The notes below the pieces were generated by a model. The model saw only the letters and a program-made list of their open reading frames with translations. It ran no database searches and was not told where the DNA came from. From assembly GCF_022842145.1 (NCBI RefSeq), contig NZ_JALHQD010000010.1, forward strand, positions 10,356 through 74,355: 64,000 bases of DNA, given 5' to 3'. This DNA is from Tabrizicola sp. (lineage in GTDB: Bacteria; Pseudomonadota; Alphaproteobacteria; Rhodobacterales; Rhodobacteraceae). Of the stretch, positions 10,824 to 21,234 are shown piece by piece. The translations under genes were made by a program, and so were the position numbers. The stretch's first letter is position 1, and every line of letters starts with the position of its first letter.

Positions 10824-11227
10824 GCGCGGACGAGATCATCCGGAAGCTGGAATTGCAGCCGCATCCCGAGGGCGGGTGGTACCGGCAGACCTGGGCCGGG
10901 CCATTGGTCGAGGGCCGGGCGAGCGGGACGGCGATCCTGTTCCTCTTGCAGGCGGGGGAGCGGAGCCATTGGCATCGGGTCGATGCCGATGAGATCTGGC
11001 TGTGGCACGCAGGCGCGCCTTTGGTGCTGTCGCTGGGGGTGGATGCGGCTGCCGACGTGACGCTGGGGCCGGACGTGCTGGGCGGCGAGGCGGTGCAGGC
11101 GGTGGTTCCGGCGGGCTGGTGGCAGGCGGCGCGGTCCACCGGGGACTGGACGCTGGTCTCCTGCACCGTGTCTCCCGGGTTCCGGTTCGAGGGGTTCGAA
11201 CTGGCCCCGCCGGGGTGGAGCCTGTGA
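10820..11227 (+). CDS. Cupin-fold DUF985 protein
   Basis: A 135-residue cupin. The N terminus [16 protein letters not shown] and [17 protein letters not shown] are the signature of the DUF985 family (YML079w-like), with a putative metal or sugar-binding HxH...E cluster. The ATG overlaps the rluE stop, and its own stop overlaps the start of the desaturase gene (TGATG), so three genes form a coupled run. Biochemical role of the family is unsettled. Confidence 0.85.
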   Translation: MSADEIIRKLELQPHPEGGWYRQTWAGPLVEGRASGTAILFLLQAGERSHWHRVDADEIWLWHAGAPLVLSLGVDAAADVTLGPDVLGGEAVQAVVPAGWWQAARSTGDWTLVSCTVSPGFRFEGFELAPPGWSL

Positions 11228-12129
11228 TGGATCAGAAGGCGTTTCTGGCGGCGGTCCCTGTGGAGTTACGTGAGCGGATGGTGGAGCGGTCGGATGGGCC
11301 GGGGTTGCGGCATCTGGCGGGGCATCTGGGGCTGATTGTCGGTCTGGGGGCGCTGATCGCGGGCGGCGTGCCGGGGTGGTGGCTTCTGCTGCCGGTGCAG
11401 GGGGTGGCGGTCATATCGCTGTTCATGTTGGAGCATGAGGCGACGCACCGGACTCCGTTCCGGACGGTCTGGCTGAACGACGGGGTCGGGCGGCTGTGCG
11501 GGGTGCTGCTGGTGCTGCCCTTCGAATGGTTCCGCGCCTTTCACATGGCGCATCATCGCTGGACCAACCTGGCCGGCAAGGACCCGGAGTTGGCGGGGCC
11601 GAAGCCTGCGACGCGGGGGGCGTGGGTCTGGCATGTCTCGGGTCTGCCGTACTGGATCGCCGAGGTGCGGCTGATGGCGTCGCTGGTCATGGGCCGGGTG
11701 GCGGACGGGTTCGTGGCCGAGGGGGCGAAGGCAAGGGTCGTGGCCGAGGCGAGGGGGATGGCGGTGGTTTACGGGCTGGCCGGGGTGAGCCTGGTCTGGA
11801 CGGATGTGGTCCTGTGGGTCTGGCTGGTGCCGGTGCTGCTGGGGCAACCGTTCCTGCGGCTGTATCTCTTGGCGGAACACGGCGACTGCCCGGAGGTCGC
11901 GAACATGTTCGAGAACACCCGGACGACCTTCACCACTCGGGCGGTCAGGTGGCTGGCCTGGAACATGCCCTACCATGTCGAGCATCACGTCTGGCCGATG
12001 GTGCCCTTCCACCGGCTGCCCGAGGTGCACGGGCTGATGAAGGACCAGCTGAGGGTCACGGCCGAGGGCTATGCGGCCTTTACCAGGGATTATCTGGAGC
12101 GGCGTCCTGCGTGGACAGAAAGCCGATAG
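11227..12129 (+). CDS. Membrane fatty acid desaturase / carotenoid hydroxylase-like di-iron protein
   Basis: A 300-residue integral membrane protein with three histidine boxes: HEATH (about 65), HMAHH (about 101) and HVEHHVW (about 255). These bind a di-iron centre in acyl-lipid desaturases and related hydroxylases. Hydrophobic segments flank the boxes. Start is an ATG sharing bases with the cupin stop. The substrate (acyl chain, sphingolipid-like or carotenoid) cannot be told from sequence; the HxxHH third box followed by PMVPF is typical of desaturases. Confidence 0.85.
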   Translation: MDQKAFLAAVPVELRERMVERSDGPGLRHLAGHLGLIVGLGALIAGGVPGWWLLLPVQGVAVISLFMLEHEATHRTPFRTVWLNDGVGRLCGVLLVLPFEWFRAFHMAHHRWTNLAGKDPELAGPKPATRGAWVWHVSGLPYWIAEVRLMASLVMGRVADGFVAEGAKARVVAEARGMAVVYGLAGVSLVWTDVVLWVWLVPVLLGQPFLRLYLLAEHGDCPEVANMFENTRTTFTTRAVRWLAWNMPYHVEHHVWPMVPFHRLPEVHGLMKDQLRVTAEGYAAFTRDYLERRPAWTESR

Positions 12130-12256
12130 CTTTGGACTCAATGGCTTGCGTGTGGGCGTTCACTTTGCGTCAACCTTGATCCGCGCGTTTATCGGTCCGA
12201 CAAGATGCCCTCTTTCGAGGCTTGCGGCGGGGCGAAACTGGACCCATCTTGACCCC

Positions 12257-12580
12257 ATGATACCCTGGCGCGATGTCATGGCACTCGGCGTGGCGGCTGT
12301 CGCAACGGCGGGGCTCGGGGCGCTGGTGATCATGCCCAACGTCTATCCGGCGCGGGAGCCGTTGGGCTATCTGGCCGGGACGGCCCTGTCCTACGAGTTT
12401 CGGGTAGGCAAGCTTGGCGCACGAGGTCTTCTTGAGGTGCAGTTGGACCGGGGTGAGGTGCTTCGCGTCCGCTCATCCGGCGACGTGGTCCCGGGAGACC
12501 GGGTCTGCGTCCGGGCCGTGCAGCGGGGTGAGGTGACCGAGGGGACGCTGGCCGCGATGAACCACTGTCCACCTGCGTGA
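12257..12580 (+). CDS. Small membrane-anchored hypothetical protein
   Basis: 107 residues: one N-terminal hydrophobic segment (VMALGVAAVATAGLGALVIM, about 7-26), then a compact beta-rich tail in which LEVQLDRGEVLRVRSS and GDRVCVRAVQRGEV resemble an OB-fold/NfeD-like layout. I do not recognise the family. The start ATG at 12257 is chosen because the anchor begins there; upstream in-frame sequence overlaps the desaturase and looks non-coding. Supported mainly by good codon use. Confidence 0.55.
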   Translation: MIPWRDVMALGVAAVATAGLGALVIMPNVYPAREPLGYLAGTALSYEFRVGKLGARGLLEVQLDRGEVLRVRSSGDVVPGDRVCVRAVQRGEVTEGTLAAMNHCPPA

Positions 12581-12713
12581 CCGGCGGCAATTGATCGGAG
12601 CGGCTGGCGCCGCAAGCCTTTCGGGTCGCCTGCGCGGGCCATTGCCCGCTGGTCTGCGTCATCTTGATTGCCGGATTGGGCAGAAGCACAAGCGGAGCGC
12701 GGGTGGCAGATGT

Positions 12714-12750
12714 GGGAGCCTCCGGCGGGAGTATTTGGGCAAAGGGCAAA
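12714..12750. repeat. Dispersed intergenic repeat, copy 3
   Basis: GGGAGCCTCCGGCGGGAGT then ATTTGGGCAAAG. Shares the CCTCCGGCGGG and TTGGGCAAAG parts with copy 4 at 43281-43320 and the ATTTGGG core with copies 1 and 2. It lies in the 251-base gap before rarD, which holds no gene. Confidence 0.65.
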
Positions 12751-12831
12751 TGCGAGGTGCGATGGTCCGGGGATTGTGCGGGGCACAAGATCGGGGTGGT
12801 TGTCGGCGGGGGCTTTCGCTAGGGGTGGGGC

Positions 12832-13764
12832 ATGAGCGACACCCCTGCCCCGCCCCGCCCGACTGCAGCACAGGGTGCCACGACTGGTAACAGTCTGTCC
12901 GGCTTTCTGTACGCGCTGACGGCTTACCTGCTTTGGGGCTTTCTGCCGCTGTACATGAAGGCGCTGGCACATATCCCGCCGGTGGAGGTCATCGCGCATC
13001 GGGTGGTCTGGTCACTGCCCATCGCGCTGGCCGTTCTTTTGTGGATTGGGCGGACGGGGGATCTGAAGACCGCGCTCAAGTCGCCCCGGATGCTGGGGAT
13101 GGGCGCGATGACGGCGGCGCTGATCTCGGTCAACTGGGGGATCTATGTCTGGGCCATCGGGTCGGGACATGCGCTGGATGCGGCCCTTGGGTATTACATC
13201 AATCCGCTGTTTTCGATCTTCCTCGGCGCGGTCCTTCTGGGTGAGCGGATGGGGCGGACGCAAATGGCGGCGATTGCGCTGGCGGTGGTCGCGGTCGGCA
13301 TCCTGACCTGGGAGGCCGGTCGGCTGCCGGTGGTGGCGCTGGGGCTGACGCTGACCTGGGGGTTCTATGCCTATCTCAAGCGGCGGCTGCCGATCGGGCC
13401 GAACCAGGGCTTCACGCTGGAAGTGCTGCTGCTGCTGATCCCGGCGCTGGCCTATATCGGCTGGCTGCAGGCGCAGGGCACCGGGCATTTCCTGCAAGGG
13501 GTTGCTTGGGACAACACGCTGCTTCTGGGCTGCGGGATCGTCACGGCGGTGCCCTTGATGATCTACGCCAACGGAGCCAAGCGGCTGACGCTGTCGACCA
13601 TCGCGATCATGCAGTACATAGCACCAACGCTGATCTTTCTGACTGCGGTCTTCATCTTTGACGAGCCGTTCAGCGGGGTGAAGCTGCTGGCTTTCTCGCT
13701 GATCTGGGTGGCGCTGGTGATCTATTCGCTGCCGATCCTGGCCGAGCGGCTGCGACGCGGCTAG
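12832..13764 (+). CDS. rarD: RarD-type EamA transporter (chloramphenicol-sensitive protein family)
   Basis: A 310-residue ten-helix membrane protein of the RarD branch of EamA exporters. Characteristic stretches are AYLLWGFLPLYMKAL, VIAHRVVWSLP, VNWGIYVWAI, GYYINPLFSIFLG and MQYIAPTLIFL, all near-diagnostic for RarD. The natural substrate is unknown. It converges with anmK, with 26 bases between the stop codons. Confidence 0.93.
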   Translation: MSDTPAPPRPTAAQGATTGNSLSGFLYALTAYLLWGFLPLYMKALAHIPPVEVIAHRVVWSLPIALAVLLWIGRTGDLKTALKSPRMLGMGAMTAALISVNWGIYVWAIGSGHALDAALGYYINPLFSIFLGAVLLGERMGRTQMAAIALAVVAVGILTWEAGRLPVVALGLTLTWGFYAYLKRRLPIGPNQGFTLEVLLLLIPALAYIGWLQAQGTGHFLQGVAWDNTLLLGCGIVTAVPLMIYANGAKRLTLSTIAIMQYIAPTLIFLTAVFIFDEPFSGVKLLAFSLIWVALVIYSLPILAERLRRG

Positions 13765-13790
13765 TCCGGCCCAGTCGGGCCCCGTCTGGT

Positions 13791-14888
13791 CTAGTCCGGA
13801 CGGCTGATCTGGCCGCCGCCGACCAGCGCGGGCGCGCCGGTGGTGTCGGGGCCGGAGGTCGCCATCTTGCGCAACACGCGGACGGCGAGGAAGGCAAAAG
13901 CCTGGGCTTCCAGCATGTCGCCGTCCAGGCCTTCAACCTCGACCGGGTCGATCTGGACGGGGATGCGGCGGCGCAGTTCGGCCATGAGGGTCGGGTTGTG
14001 CCGCCCGCCGCCTGTCACGAGAATACGGGTCACCGGCGCCGGGAAATGGATCTGGGCGGCGGCAACCGAAGCGGCGGCAATCGCGGTCAGGGTCGCGGCG
14101 GCATCGGCGTCGGAGAGCATCTCCAAGCGGTCGAGGAGGCCGTGGAAATCGTTGCGGTCGAGCGACTTTGGCGGAGGATGGTCGAACCAGGGGTCTTTCA
14201 GGACCGAGGCGACGAAACCCTCGTCCACTTCGCCGCTGGCGGCCAGCCTGCCGCCTTCGTCATGAGTATCACCCAGACGGTCGCGCATGAGGTCGTTGAT
14301 CGGCGCGTTGGCCGGGCCGGTGTCGAAGGCGAGAAGCGCGCCGGGGTTTTCCGGGCCGGGGGCGGTCGGGTCGATCCAGGTCAGGTTGCCGACCCCGCCG
14401 AGGTTGAGGAACGCGAGCGGTTGGGTCGCGCCGATGTGTTTGGCGAGCGCGAAGTGGTAGAAGGGCGCAAGGGGGGCCCCCTGCCCGCCGATGGTCACAT
14501 CTGAGGTGCGGAAGTCCCAGACGGTGGGCAGGCCAAGCAGCTGAGCGAACAGCGCGCCGTTTCCGCATTGATGCGTGCCCCGGCCGGACGGGTCATGCGC
14601 GAGGGTCTGGCCGTGGAAGCCCAGCACCTCGGCCCCGGTGAAGCGGGCGAGAATTTCGGCATGAGCGGTTTCGACGACTTCGGCAGCGGCGGCGGTTTCG
14701 GGATCACCGGGCCAGTGGCCGAGGGCGGCGCGCAAGGTGGACTGTTCCTCGGCCGTGTAGGGGCGATAGGTCGAGGGGCCGAAGGCGAAGACGGCATGAC
14801 CATCGGTCTTGATCATCGCGGCATCGACGCCATCAAGCGACGTGCCGGACATCGCCCCCAGCGCCCACAGAGCCCCGTCCTTCCGCAT
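13791..14888 (-). CDS. anmK: Anhydro-N-acetylmuramic acid kinase
   Basis: A 365-residue Anm[15 protein letters not shown] near the N terminus is the ATP-binding signature; GVGNLTWID and [14 protein letters not shown] are further family blocks, and [13 protein letters not shown] lies near the C terminus. It phosphorylates and opens 1,6-anhydroMurNAc released by lytic transglycosylases, feeding peptidoglycan recycling to MurNAc-6-phosphate. It is divergent from tyrS, 55 bases apart. Confidence 0.96.
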   Translation of the reverse strand: MRKDGALWALGAMSGTSLDGVDAAMIKTDGHAVFAFGPSTYRPYTAEEQSTLRAALGHWPGDPETAAAAEVVETAHAEILARFTGAEVLGFHGQTLAHDPSGRGTHQCGNGALFAQLLGLPTVWDFRTSDVTIGGQGAPLAPFYHFALAKHIGATQPLAFLNLGGVGNLTWIDPTAPGPENPGALLAFDTGPANAPINDLMRDRLGDTHDEGGRLAASGEVDEGFVASVLKDPWFDHPPPKSLDRNDFHGLLDRLEMLSDADAAATLTAIAAASVAAAQIHFPAPVTRILVTGGGRHNPTLMAELRRRIPVQIDPVEVEGLDGDMLEAQAFAFLAVRVLRKMATSGPDTTGAPALVGGGQISRPD

Positions 14889-14943
14889 CTTCCCTTGGAC
14901 CCTCAGCGAAGCTATACCGCGCGCATCCTAGACCGAGGCGGCC

Positions 14944-16194
14944 ATGAACTACCATCCAAAATCTGACTTCATGCGCGTGATGTTCGAGCGCGGCTTTGTT
15001 GCCGATTGCACGGATTATCAGGCGCTTGACGAGGCATTGGTGAAGAATCTGGTGCCGGCGTACATCGGCTACGACGCCACGGCGCCTTCGCTGCACGTGG
15101 GCCACCTGATGAACATCATGGTGCTGCGCTGGCTTCAGAAGACCGGCCACAAACCGATCACGCTGATGGGCGGGGGCACGACCAAGGTCGGCGATCCCTC
15201 CTTCCGCAGCGAAGAGCGGCCCCTGCTGACGCCCGCGGCGATCGACAAGAACATCGACGGGTTGAAGCAGGTTTTCGCGAAGTACCTTTCCTACGGCGAC
15301 GGCAAGACCGACGCGATCATGCTGAACAATGCCGAATGGCTGGACGGGTTGAACTACCTCGACTTCCTGCGCGACATCGGGCGGCATTTCAGCGTCAACC
15401 GGATGCTGTCGTTTGAGAGCGTGAAGTCCCGGCTGGACCGCGAGCAGTCGCTGTCGTTCCTGGAATTCAACTACATGATCCTTCAGGCTTACGACTTCCT
15501 GGAGATCCACCGCCGCTATGGCTGCCTGTTGCAGATGGGCGGGTCGGATCAGTGGGGCAACATCATCAACGGGATCGACCTGACCCGCCGGGTGATCGAT
15601 CAGGAGATTTTCGGCCTCACGACTCCGCTGCTGACGACAAGCGACGGGCGGAAGATGGGAAAGTCGGCGTCGGGCGCGGTCTGGCTGAATGGGGACATGC
15701 TTTCGCCCTACGAGTTCTGGCAGTTCTGGCGCAATACGACGGATGCCGATGTGGGGCGGTTCCTGAAGATCTTCACCGAGCTGCCGGTCGAGGAATGCGA
15801 TCGGCTGGGCGCCCTCGGTGGGTCCGAGATCAACCAGGCCAAGATCCTGCTGGCAAACCTGGCGACCAGCCTTCTGCACGGGGCCGAGGCGGCGACGGCG
15901 GCCGAGGCGACGGCGCGGGAAGTGTTCGAGAAGGGCGGGATCGGGGACGATCTGCCCACCGTCACGCTGGAGGCCGGGGAACTGGCCGAGGGCGTGGGGA
16001 TCGTGCAGTTGTTCGTGAAGGCGGGTCTGGCGGCCAGCGGCAAGGATGCGAAACGGCTGATCCTGGAAGGCGGGGCCAAGGTGAACGACGAGATCGTCAC
16101 CGATACCGCGCTGCGCTACGGGGCAAGCCATCTGGTCGAGCCGATGAAGCTGACCGCAGGCAAGAAGCGGCACGCTTTGGTCGTGCTGGGGTAA
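14944..16194 (+). CDS. tyrS: Tyrosyl-tRNA synthetase
   Basis: A 416-residue class I synthetase charging tRNA-Tyr. HVGHLM (about 51-56) is the HIGH motif, [10 protein letters not shown] the tyrosine pocket, and KMGKSASG (about 237) the KMSKS loop in the KMGKS form. A C-terminal S4 RNA-binding domain occupies about 350-416. Full length and start MNYHPKSDF agree with alphaproteobacterial TyrS. Confidence 0.98.
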   Translation: MNYHPKSDFMRVMFERGFVADCTDYQALDEALVKNLVPAYIGYDATAPSLHVGHLMNIMVLRWLQKTGHKPITLMGGGTTKVGDPSFRSEERPLLTPAAIDKNIDGLKQVFAKYLSYGDGKTDAIMLNNAEWLDGLNYLDFLRDIGRHFSVNRMLSFESVKSRLDREQSLSFLEFNYMILQAYDFLEIHRRYGCLLQMGGSDQWGNIINGIDLTRRVIDQEIFGLTTPLLTTSDGRKMGKSASGAVWLNGDMLSPYEFWQFWRNTTDADVGRFLKIFTELPVEECDRLGALGGSEINQAKILLANLATSLLHGAEAATAAEATAREVFEKGGIGDDLPTVTLEAGELAEGVGIVQLFVKAGLAASGKDAKRLILEGGAKVNDEIVTDTALRYGASHLVEPMKLTAGKKRHALVVLG

Positions 16195-16199
16195 GGTAG

Positions 16200-16219
16200 G
16201 GTGGGCGATATCGCCCACC
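16200..16219. terminator. Perfect 20-bp palindrome between convergent tyrS and cyclophilin genes
   Basis: GGTGGGCGATATCGCCCACC is fully self-complementary and lies between the tyrS stop (16194) and the cyclophilin stop (16228). Preceded by GTA, it is another GTAGGGTGGGC-type element (see 690-740 and 7437-7455). Its position suits a bidirectional 3'-end hairpin, although neither side has a T-tract. Confidence 0.5.
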
Positions 16220-16227
16220 CCCCGCTG

Positions 16228-16816
<589 letters not shown>

Positions 16817-16830
<14 letters not shown>

Positions 16831-17332
16831 CGGCGGCCACCCTGACAGTGATCATGCGGTCCGGGTTGGCCGGCGGCTCGCCCTTCGTGATCTTGTCGAC
16901 ATGCTCCATCCCCGAGATGACGCGGCCATAGACCGTGTACTGGTTGTTCAGGAAATGGTTGTCCTTGAAGTTGATGAAGAACTGGCTGTTGGCCGAGTTC
17001 GGGTTCTGCGACCGCGCGGCGCCAAGGGTGCCCCGGTCATGCGGGAGCTTCGAAAACTCGGCAGGCAGATCAGGGTATTGCGAGCCACCCGTGCCGGCGC
17101 GGCGCGGGTTGTAGCTGGGGCTTTCCATGTTGGCGTTTTCCACGTCGCCGGTCTGGGCCATGAAGCCGTCGATCACCCGGTGGAAGGCCACATTGTCATA
17201 GGCCTTGTCGCGGGCAAGCTGCTTCATCCGCTCGGCGTGTTTCGGGGCGACGTCGGCGAGAAGCTCGATCACCACTTCGCCGTCCTTCAGCGTCAGGATG
17301 ATGGTGTTCTCCGGGTCCTTGATGTCGGGCAT
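16817..17332 (-). CDS. Peptidyl-prolyl cis-trans isomerase (cyclophilin), cytoplasmic PpiB-like
   Basis: A 171-residue cyclophilin without signal peptide. [18 protein letters not shown] and [13 protein letters not shown] are the active-site blocks. It heads a two-gene operon with the exported paralogue at 16228-16830. The insertion between the two blocks ([20 protein letters not shown]) is a Rhodobacterales form of the loop. GGAGACC lies before the ATG at 17332. Confidence 0.93.
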
Positions 17333-17470
17333 CGGGGTCTCCTTGGTTTTGCATCGGGCAGGACCCTACTGGCGGCTTCCGGCCAAGGGAAGCGCAAAGC
17401 GCCCAAAGCGGTTGACGGGCCCGTGATCGGCGGGGCAATAGCGGGCAGGCTTTCACCGAAGGAGACTGCG

Positions 17471-18661
17471 ATGCCCTGGAAAACGCTGGATGACATGGAC
17501 CTGTCTGGACGCGTGGTGCTGACGCGGGTGGACATCAACGTGCCGATGGAAGCGAGCCGGGTGACAGACATGACCCGGATCGACAAGATCAGGCCCACGG
17601 TCGATGCGATCATCGCCAAGGGCGGCAAGGTGGTGCTTCTGGCGCATTTCGACCGGCCGAAGGGCAAGGTCGTGCCGGAAATGAGCCTGAGCCATGTGGT
17701 CGACGCGGTGGCCGGTTCGCTGGGCCGCAAGGTGGTATTCGGGGCGGATTGCGTGGGCGACGTCGCAGCGGCGGCGATTGCCAAGGCCGGTGCGGCGGAC
17801 GTGGTGCTGCTGGAGAACACCCGCTTTCATCCCGGCGAGGAAAAGAACGATCCCGAGTTGGCCCGGCAGATGGCGGCTTTGGGCCAGGTCTTCGTGAACG
17901 ATGCGTTTTCGGCGGCCCACCGGGCCCATGCCTCCACCGAGGGGTTGGCGCGGTTGCTGCCGGCCGCGGCGGGGCGGCTGATGGAGGCTGAACTGAAGGC
18001 GCTGGAGGCCGCACTGGGCAATCCGGAGCGGCCGGTTGTTGCGGTTGTGGGGGGCGCGAAGGTCTCGACCAAGATCGAGCTTCTGGCGAACCTGGTAACC
18101 AAGGTCGATCATCTGGTGATCGGCGGGGGAATGGCGAACACCTTCCTCGTGGCCGAGGGGATCGAGGTTGGCAAGTCCTTGGCCGAGCGGGAAATGGCGG
18201 AGACCGCGCGGGAAATCCGGCACCGGGCGCAGAAGGCCGGGTGCAAGATCCATCTGCCGGTCGATATCGTGGTCGCGCGGGAGTTCAAGGCTGGGGCGGA
18301 CAGCCAGACGGTGGACGTGCTGAAATGCCCGCCTGATGCGATGATCCTGGACGCGGGGCCGAAGACGGTCGCAGAGCTGGAGGGCGTCTTTGCGGGCGCC
18401 AAGACCCTGATCTGGAACGGTCCCTTGGGGGCATTCGAGATCGAGCCGTTCAACGCGGCCACCAATGCGGCCGCCTTGGCCGCAGCGCGGTTGACGCGTG
18501 AGGGCAAACTGATTTCGGTCGCAGGGGGCGGCGATACCGTGGCCGCGCTGAATGCGGCGGGGGCGGCGGACGACTTCACCTTCATCTCGACCGCGGGGGG
18601 CGCGTTCCTCGAATGGATGGAGGGCAAGGAATTGCCCGGCGTGCAGGCGCTGATGGGTTGA
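17471..18661 (+). CDS. pgk: Phosphoglycerate kinase
   Basis: A 396-residue PGK (1,3-bisphosphoglycerate + ADP to 3-phosphoglycerate + ATP). Motifs: RVDINVPM (about 19-26), [46 protein letters not shown] and [12 protein letters not shown] (about 350). The ATG at 17471 follows AAGGAGA; longer upstream reading is antisense to the cyclophilin gene and not real. fba follows 49 bases on. Confidence 0.98.
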   Translation: MPWKTLDDMDLSGRVVLTRVDINVPMEASRVTDMTRIDKIRPTVDAIIAKGGKVVLLAHFDRPKGKVVPEMSLSHVVDAVAGSLGRKVVFGADCVGDVAAAAIAKAGAADVVLLENTRFHPGEEKNDPELARQMAALGQVFVNDAFSAAHRAHASTEGLARLLPAAAGRLMEAELKALEAALGNPERPVVAVVGGAKVSTKIELLANLVTKVDHLVIGGGMANTFLVAEGIEVGKSLAEREMAETAREIRHRAQKAGCKIHLPVDIVVAREFKAGADSQTVDVLKCPPDAMILDAGPKTVAELEGVFAGAKTLIWNGPLGAFEIEPFNAATNAAALAAARLTREGKLISVAGGGDTVAALNAAGAADDFTFISTAGGAFLEWMEGKELPGVQALMG

Positions 18662-18710
18662 GTGGCGGGGCCGTGCGGGCTATGCCTGAACTGACATTTG
18701 GGAGACGGAC

Positions 18711-19595
18711 ATGACGAACGCGAAGATGACCGAACAGGTGCGGGGCGGCCGTGGCTTTATCGCGGCCTTGGACCAGTCTGGCGGATCGACCCCCAAAGCC
18801 TTGAAATTGTACGGCGTTTCGGAAAGTGAATACTCCGGCGAAGTCGAGATGTTCGACCTCATCCACGCCATGCGGGCCCGGATCATCAAGTCGCCCGCCT
18901 TTACCGGCGACAAGGTGGTGGGGGCGATCCTCTTCGAGCAGACGATGGACCGCACCATCGACGGCATTCCGACCGCGACCTACCTGTGGGACAAGCGCGG
19001 CGTGGTGCCGTTTTTGAAGATCGACAAGGGGTTGGAGGCGGAAGCGGACGGTGTCCAGCTGATGAAGCCGATCCCGGGGCTGGACGCGCTGCTGGACCGT
19101 GCCGCGAAGGCCGGGGTTTACGGAACCAAGGAGCGGTCGGTCATCAATGCTGCGAACCGCAAGGGGATCGCGGCCGTGGTGGCGCAGCAGTTCGAGTTGG
19201 GCCGGCAAGTCGCGGCGCATGGGCTGGTGCCGATCCTGGAGCCGGAAGTGACCATTTCCATTGCGGACAAGGTCGAGGCCGAGGCGATCCTGCAGGAAGA
19301 GATTCTGAAGCATCTGGAAGGGCTTGAGGGCCAGGTGATGCTGAAGCTGTCGCTGCCGACGGTTCCGGACTTCTATCAGCCGCTGGTGAAGCATCCGAAG
19401 GTGCTGAAAGTCGTGGCCCTGTCCGGTGGACACAGCCGCGACAAGGCGAACGAGATCCTGGCGCAGAACCACGGGATCATCGCCAGCTTCAGCCGTGCCC
19501 TGAGCGAAGGCCTGTCCGCGCAGCAGTCGGATGCCGAGTTCGATACCGTGCTGAAAGGCGCGGTGGACGGGATCTACGCAGCGTCGATTACCTGA
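18711..19595 (+). CDS. fba: Fructose-bisphosphate aldolase, class I
   Basis: A 294-residue class I (Schiff-base) aldolase of the bacterial type: ALDQSGGSTPKALKLYG near the N terminus, GAILFEQTMDR, LEPEVTI, and VMLKLSLP (about 209-216) with the probable Schiff-base lysine. It cleaves fructose-1,6-bisphosphate to DHAP and G3P. GGGAGACGG precedes the ATG. Placed directly after pgk, giving a glycolytic pair. Confidence 0.95.
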   Translation: MTNAKMTEQVRGGRGFIAALDQSGGSTPKALKLYGVSESEYSGEVEMFDLIHAMRARIIKSPAFTGDKVVGAILFEQTMDRTIDGIPTATYLWDKRGVVPFLKIDKGLEAEADGVQLMKPIPGLDALLDRAAKAGVYGTKERSVINAANRKGIAAVVAQQFELGRQVAAHGLVPILEPEVTISIADKVEAEAILQEEILKHLEGLEGQVMLKLSLPTVPDFYQPLVKHPKVLKVVALSGGHSRDKANEILAQNHGIIASFSRALSEGLSAQQSDAEFDTVLKGAVDGIYAASIT

Positions 19596-19627
19596 GGTTG
19601 TGCCCGGGGGCGGTTTGCCCCGCAATT

Positions 19628-19645
19628 CGCTCAAGTCTTTGAGCG
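19628..19645 (+). terminator. Weak stem-loop downstream of fba
   Basis: CGCTCAA at 19628-19634 pairs with TTGAGCG at 19639-19645 (4-base loop), 33 bases after the fba stop. There is no T-run, so a 3'-end role is only suggested by position before the next gene. Confidence 0.35.
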
Positions 19646-19728
19646 GGATGCATTTTCAGGATTCACAAGCGATTCCTGTTGTGCCATGATTCGGACAGGC
19701 CCCCGACAGAGGGGCCGGAGATGGGCGC

Positions 19729-20031
19729 ATGTCGGCAGTTCACACGCAAAGAGGCATCGGCGGGCTGGTTTACCTGGCCTTCGTCGGCACGCTTGGGGTC
19801 TACTTCACCTTTGCCGCCGTGCAGGGCGACTATGGCATGTTTGCCCGCGTGGCGATCAATGCCGAGGCCGAGGTGCTGACCGTGGAGCGCGACCGGTTGC
19901 AGGCGGAACTGGTCGAGATGCAGAACCTGACGCACCGGCTGTCGGATGATTTCCTGGACCTCGACCTGTTGGACCAGCAAACACGGGACGTTCTGGGCTA
20001 TATGCGGTCGGACGAGATCGCGATCCGCTGA
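19729..20031 (+). CDS. FtsB/DivIC-family septum formation protein
   Basis: A 100-residue bitopic membrane protein: one transmembrane segment (GLVYLAFVGTLGVYFTFAAV, about 12-31), then a coiled coil (about 45-70, LTVERDRLQAELVEMQNLTHR) and a short C-terminal tail (LDLLDQQTRDVLGYM). This is the normal FtsB layout; FtsB joins FtsL and FtsQ in the divisome. In many alphaproteobacteria ftsB lies between eno/fba and pdhA, as here. Confidence 0.85.
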   Translation: MSAVHTQRGIGGLVYLAFVGTLGVYFTFAAVQGDYGMFARVAINAEAEVLTVERDRLQAELVEMQNLTHRLSDDFLDLDLLDQQTRDVLGYMRSDEIAIR

Positions 20032-20234
20032 CGCTTGAGCCGCCTTGTGCGGCGCCTGCGACACCATTCCCCTTCGAGTTGTCCTGTGCGGCCTTGCAAT
20101 TAGCGCATAGGTGCCATGTCGCTTGCCGCAACGGCGGCACCGAAATTCCTTTTGACCCAATAAACGCCGATGCTGTATAGATGGTTTAACACTAAACTAT
20201 TTTCTGCAGCTGCAAACTGCCTGGGAGGAAACCG

Positions 20235-21221
20235 ATGGCGAAGAAGCCTGACGCGAGACCGAACGTCTCGAAGGACGACCTGCTGAAATACTACCGCGAG
20301 ATGCTGCTGATCCGCCGCTTCGAAGAGAAGGCGGGGCAGTTGTACGGGATGGGGCTGATCGGCGGGTTCTGCCACCTGTATATCGGGCAGGAAGCGGTGG
20401 TCGTCGGGTTGGAAGCGGCCACGAAAGAGGGCGACAAGCGCGTCACCAGCTACCGCGACCACGGGCACATGCTGGCCTGCGGGATGGACCCCAAGGGCGT
20501 CATGGCCGAGCTGACCGGGCGGATTGGGGGCTACTCCAAGGGCAAGGGCGGCTCGATGCACATGTTCTCGAAAGAGAAACATTTCTACGGTGGGCACGGG
20601 ATTGTTGGCGCTCAGGTGCCGCTGGGGGCTGGGCTGGCCTTTGCGGACAAGTATCTCGGCAATGACAACGTGACCTTCACCTATTTCGGCGACGGGGCTG
20701 CGAACCAGGGCCAGGTCTACGAGACCTACAACATGGCCGAGCTTTGGCAGCTGCCGGTGATCTTCGTCATTGAAAACAACGGTTATGCGATGGGCACGTC
20801 GGTCAAGCGGTCGACCAAGTCGACCACGTACTTCGGGCGTGGCCTCGCCTACGGTATTCCGGGCGAGCAGGTCGACGGGATGGACGTGCTGGCGGTGAAG
20901 GCGGCGGGCGAAAAGGCCATCGCGCACTGCCGGGCCGGGAACGGGCCTTATATCCTGGAGATGATGACCTATCGCTACCGGGGACACTCGATGTCCGACC
21001 CGGCGAAGTACCGGACGCGGGAAGAGGTCGAGAAGATCAAGACCGAGAAGGACTGCATCGAGCACGTCCGCGACCTGCTGACGCAAGGTGGCCTTGCCTC
21101 CGACGAGGAGCTGAAGGCCATCGACAAGGAGATCAAGGCGATCGTGAACGAGAGCGCCGAGTTCGCCAAGGAAAGCCCGGAGCCGGACCTGTCCGAGCTT
21201 TGGACGGATATCACGGTCTGA
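20235..21221 (+). CDS. pdhA: Pyruvate dehydrogenase E1 component, alpha subunit
   Basis: A 328-residue E1-alpha. [14 protein letters not shown] (about 150-163) and downstream [11 protein letters not shown] form the thiamine-diphosphate and Mg binding fold; [14 protein letters not shown] is the regulatory-loop region. It decarboxylates pyruvate with E1-beta and acetylates E2 lipoyl groups. It is first in pdhA-pdhB-pdhC; spacers are 13 and 9 bases. A 203-base AT-richer region upstream (20032-20234) probably holds the promoter. No E3 gene is in the window. Confidence 0.97.
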   Translation: MAKKPDARPNVSKDDLLKYYREMLLIRRFEEKAGQLYGMGLIGGFCHLYIGQEAVVVGLEAATKEGDKRVTSYRDHGHMLACGMDPKGVMAELTGRIGGYSKGKGGSMHMFSKEKHFYGGHGIVGAQVPLGAGLAFADKYLGNDNVTFTYFGDGAANQGQVYETYNMAELWQLPVIFVIENNGYAMGTSVKRSTKSTTYFGRGLAYGIPGEQVDGMDVLAVKAAGEKAIAHCRAGNGPYILEMMTYRYRGHSMSDPAKYRTREEVEKIKTEKDCIEHVRDLLTQGGLASDEELKAIDKEIKAIVNESAEFAKESPEPDLSELWTDITV

Positions 21222-21234
21222 GGGGGGAATAGAC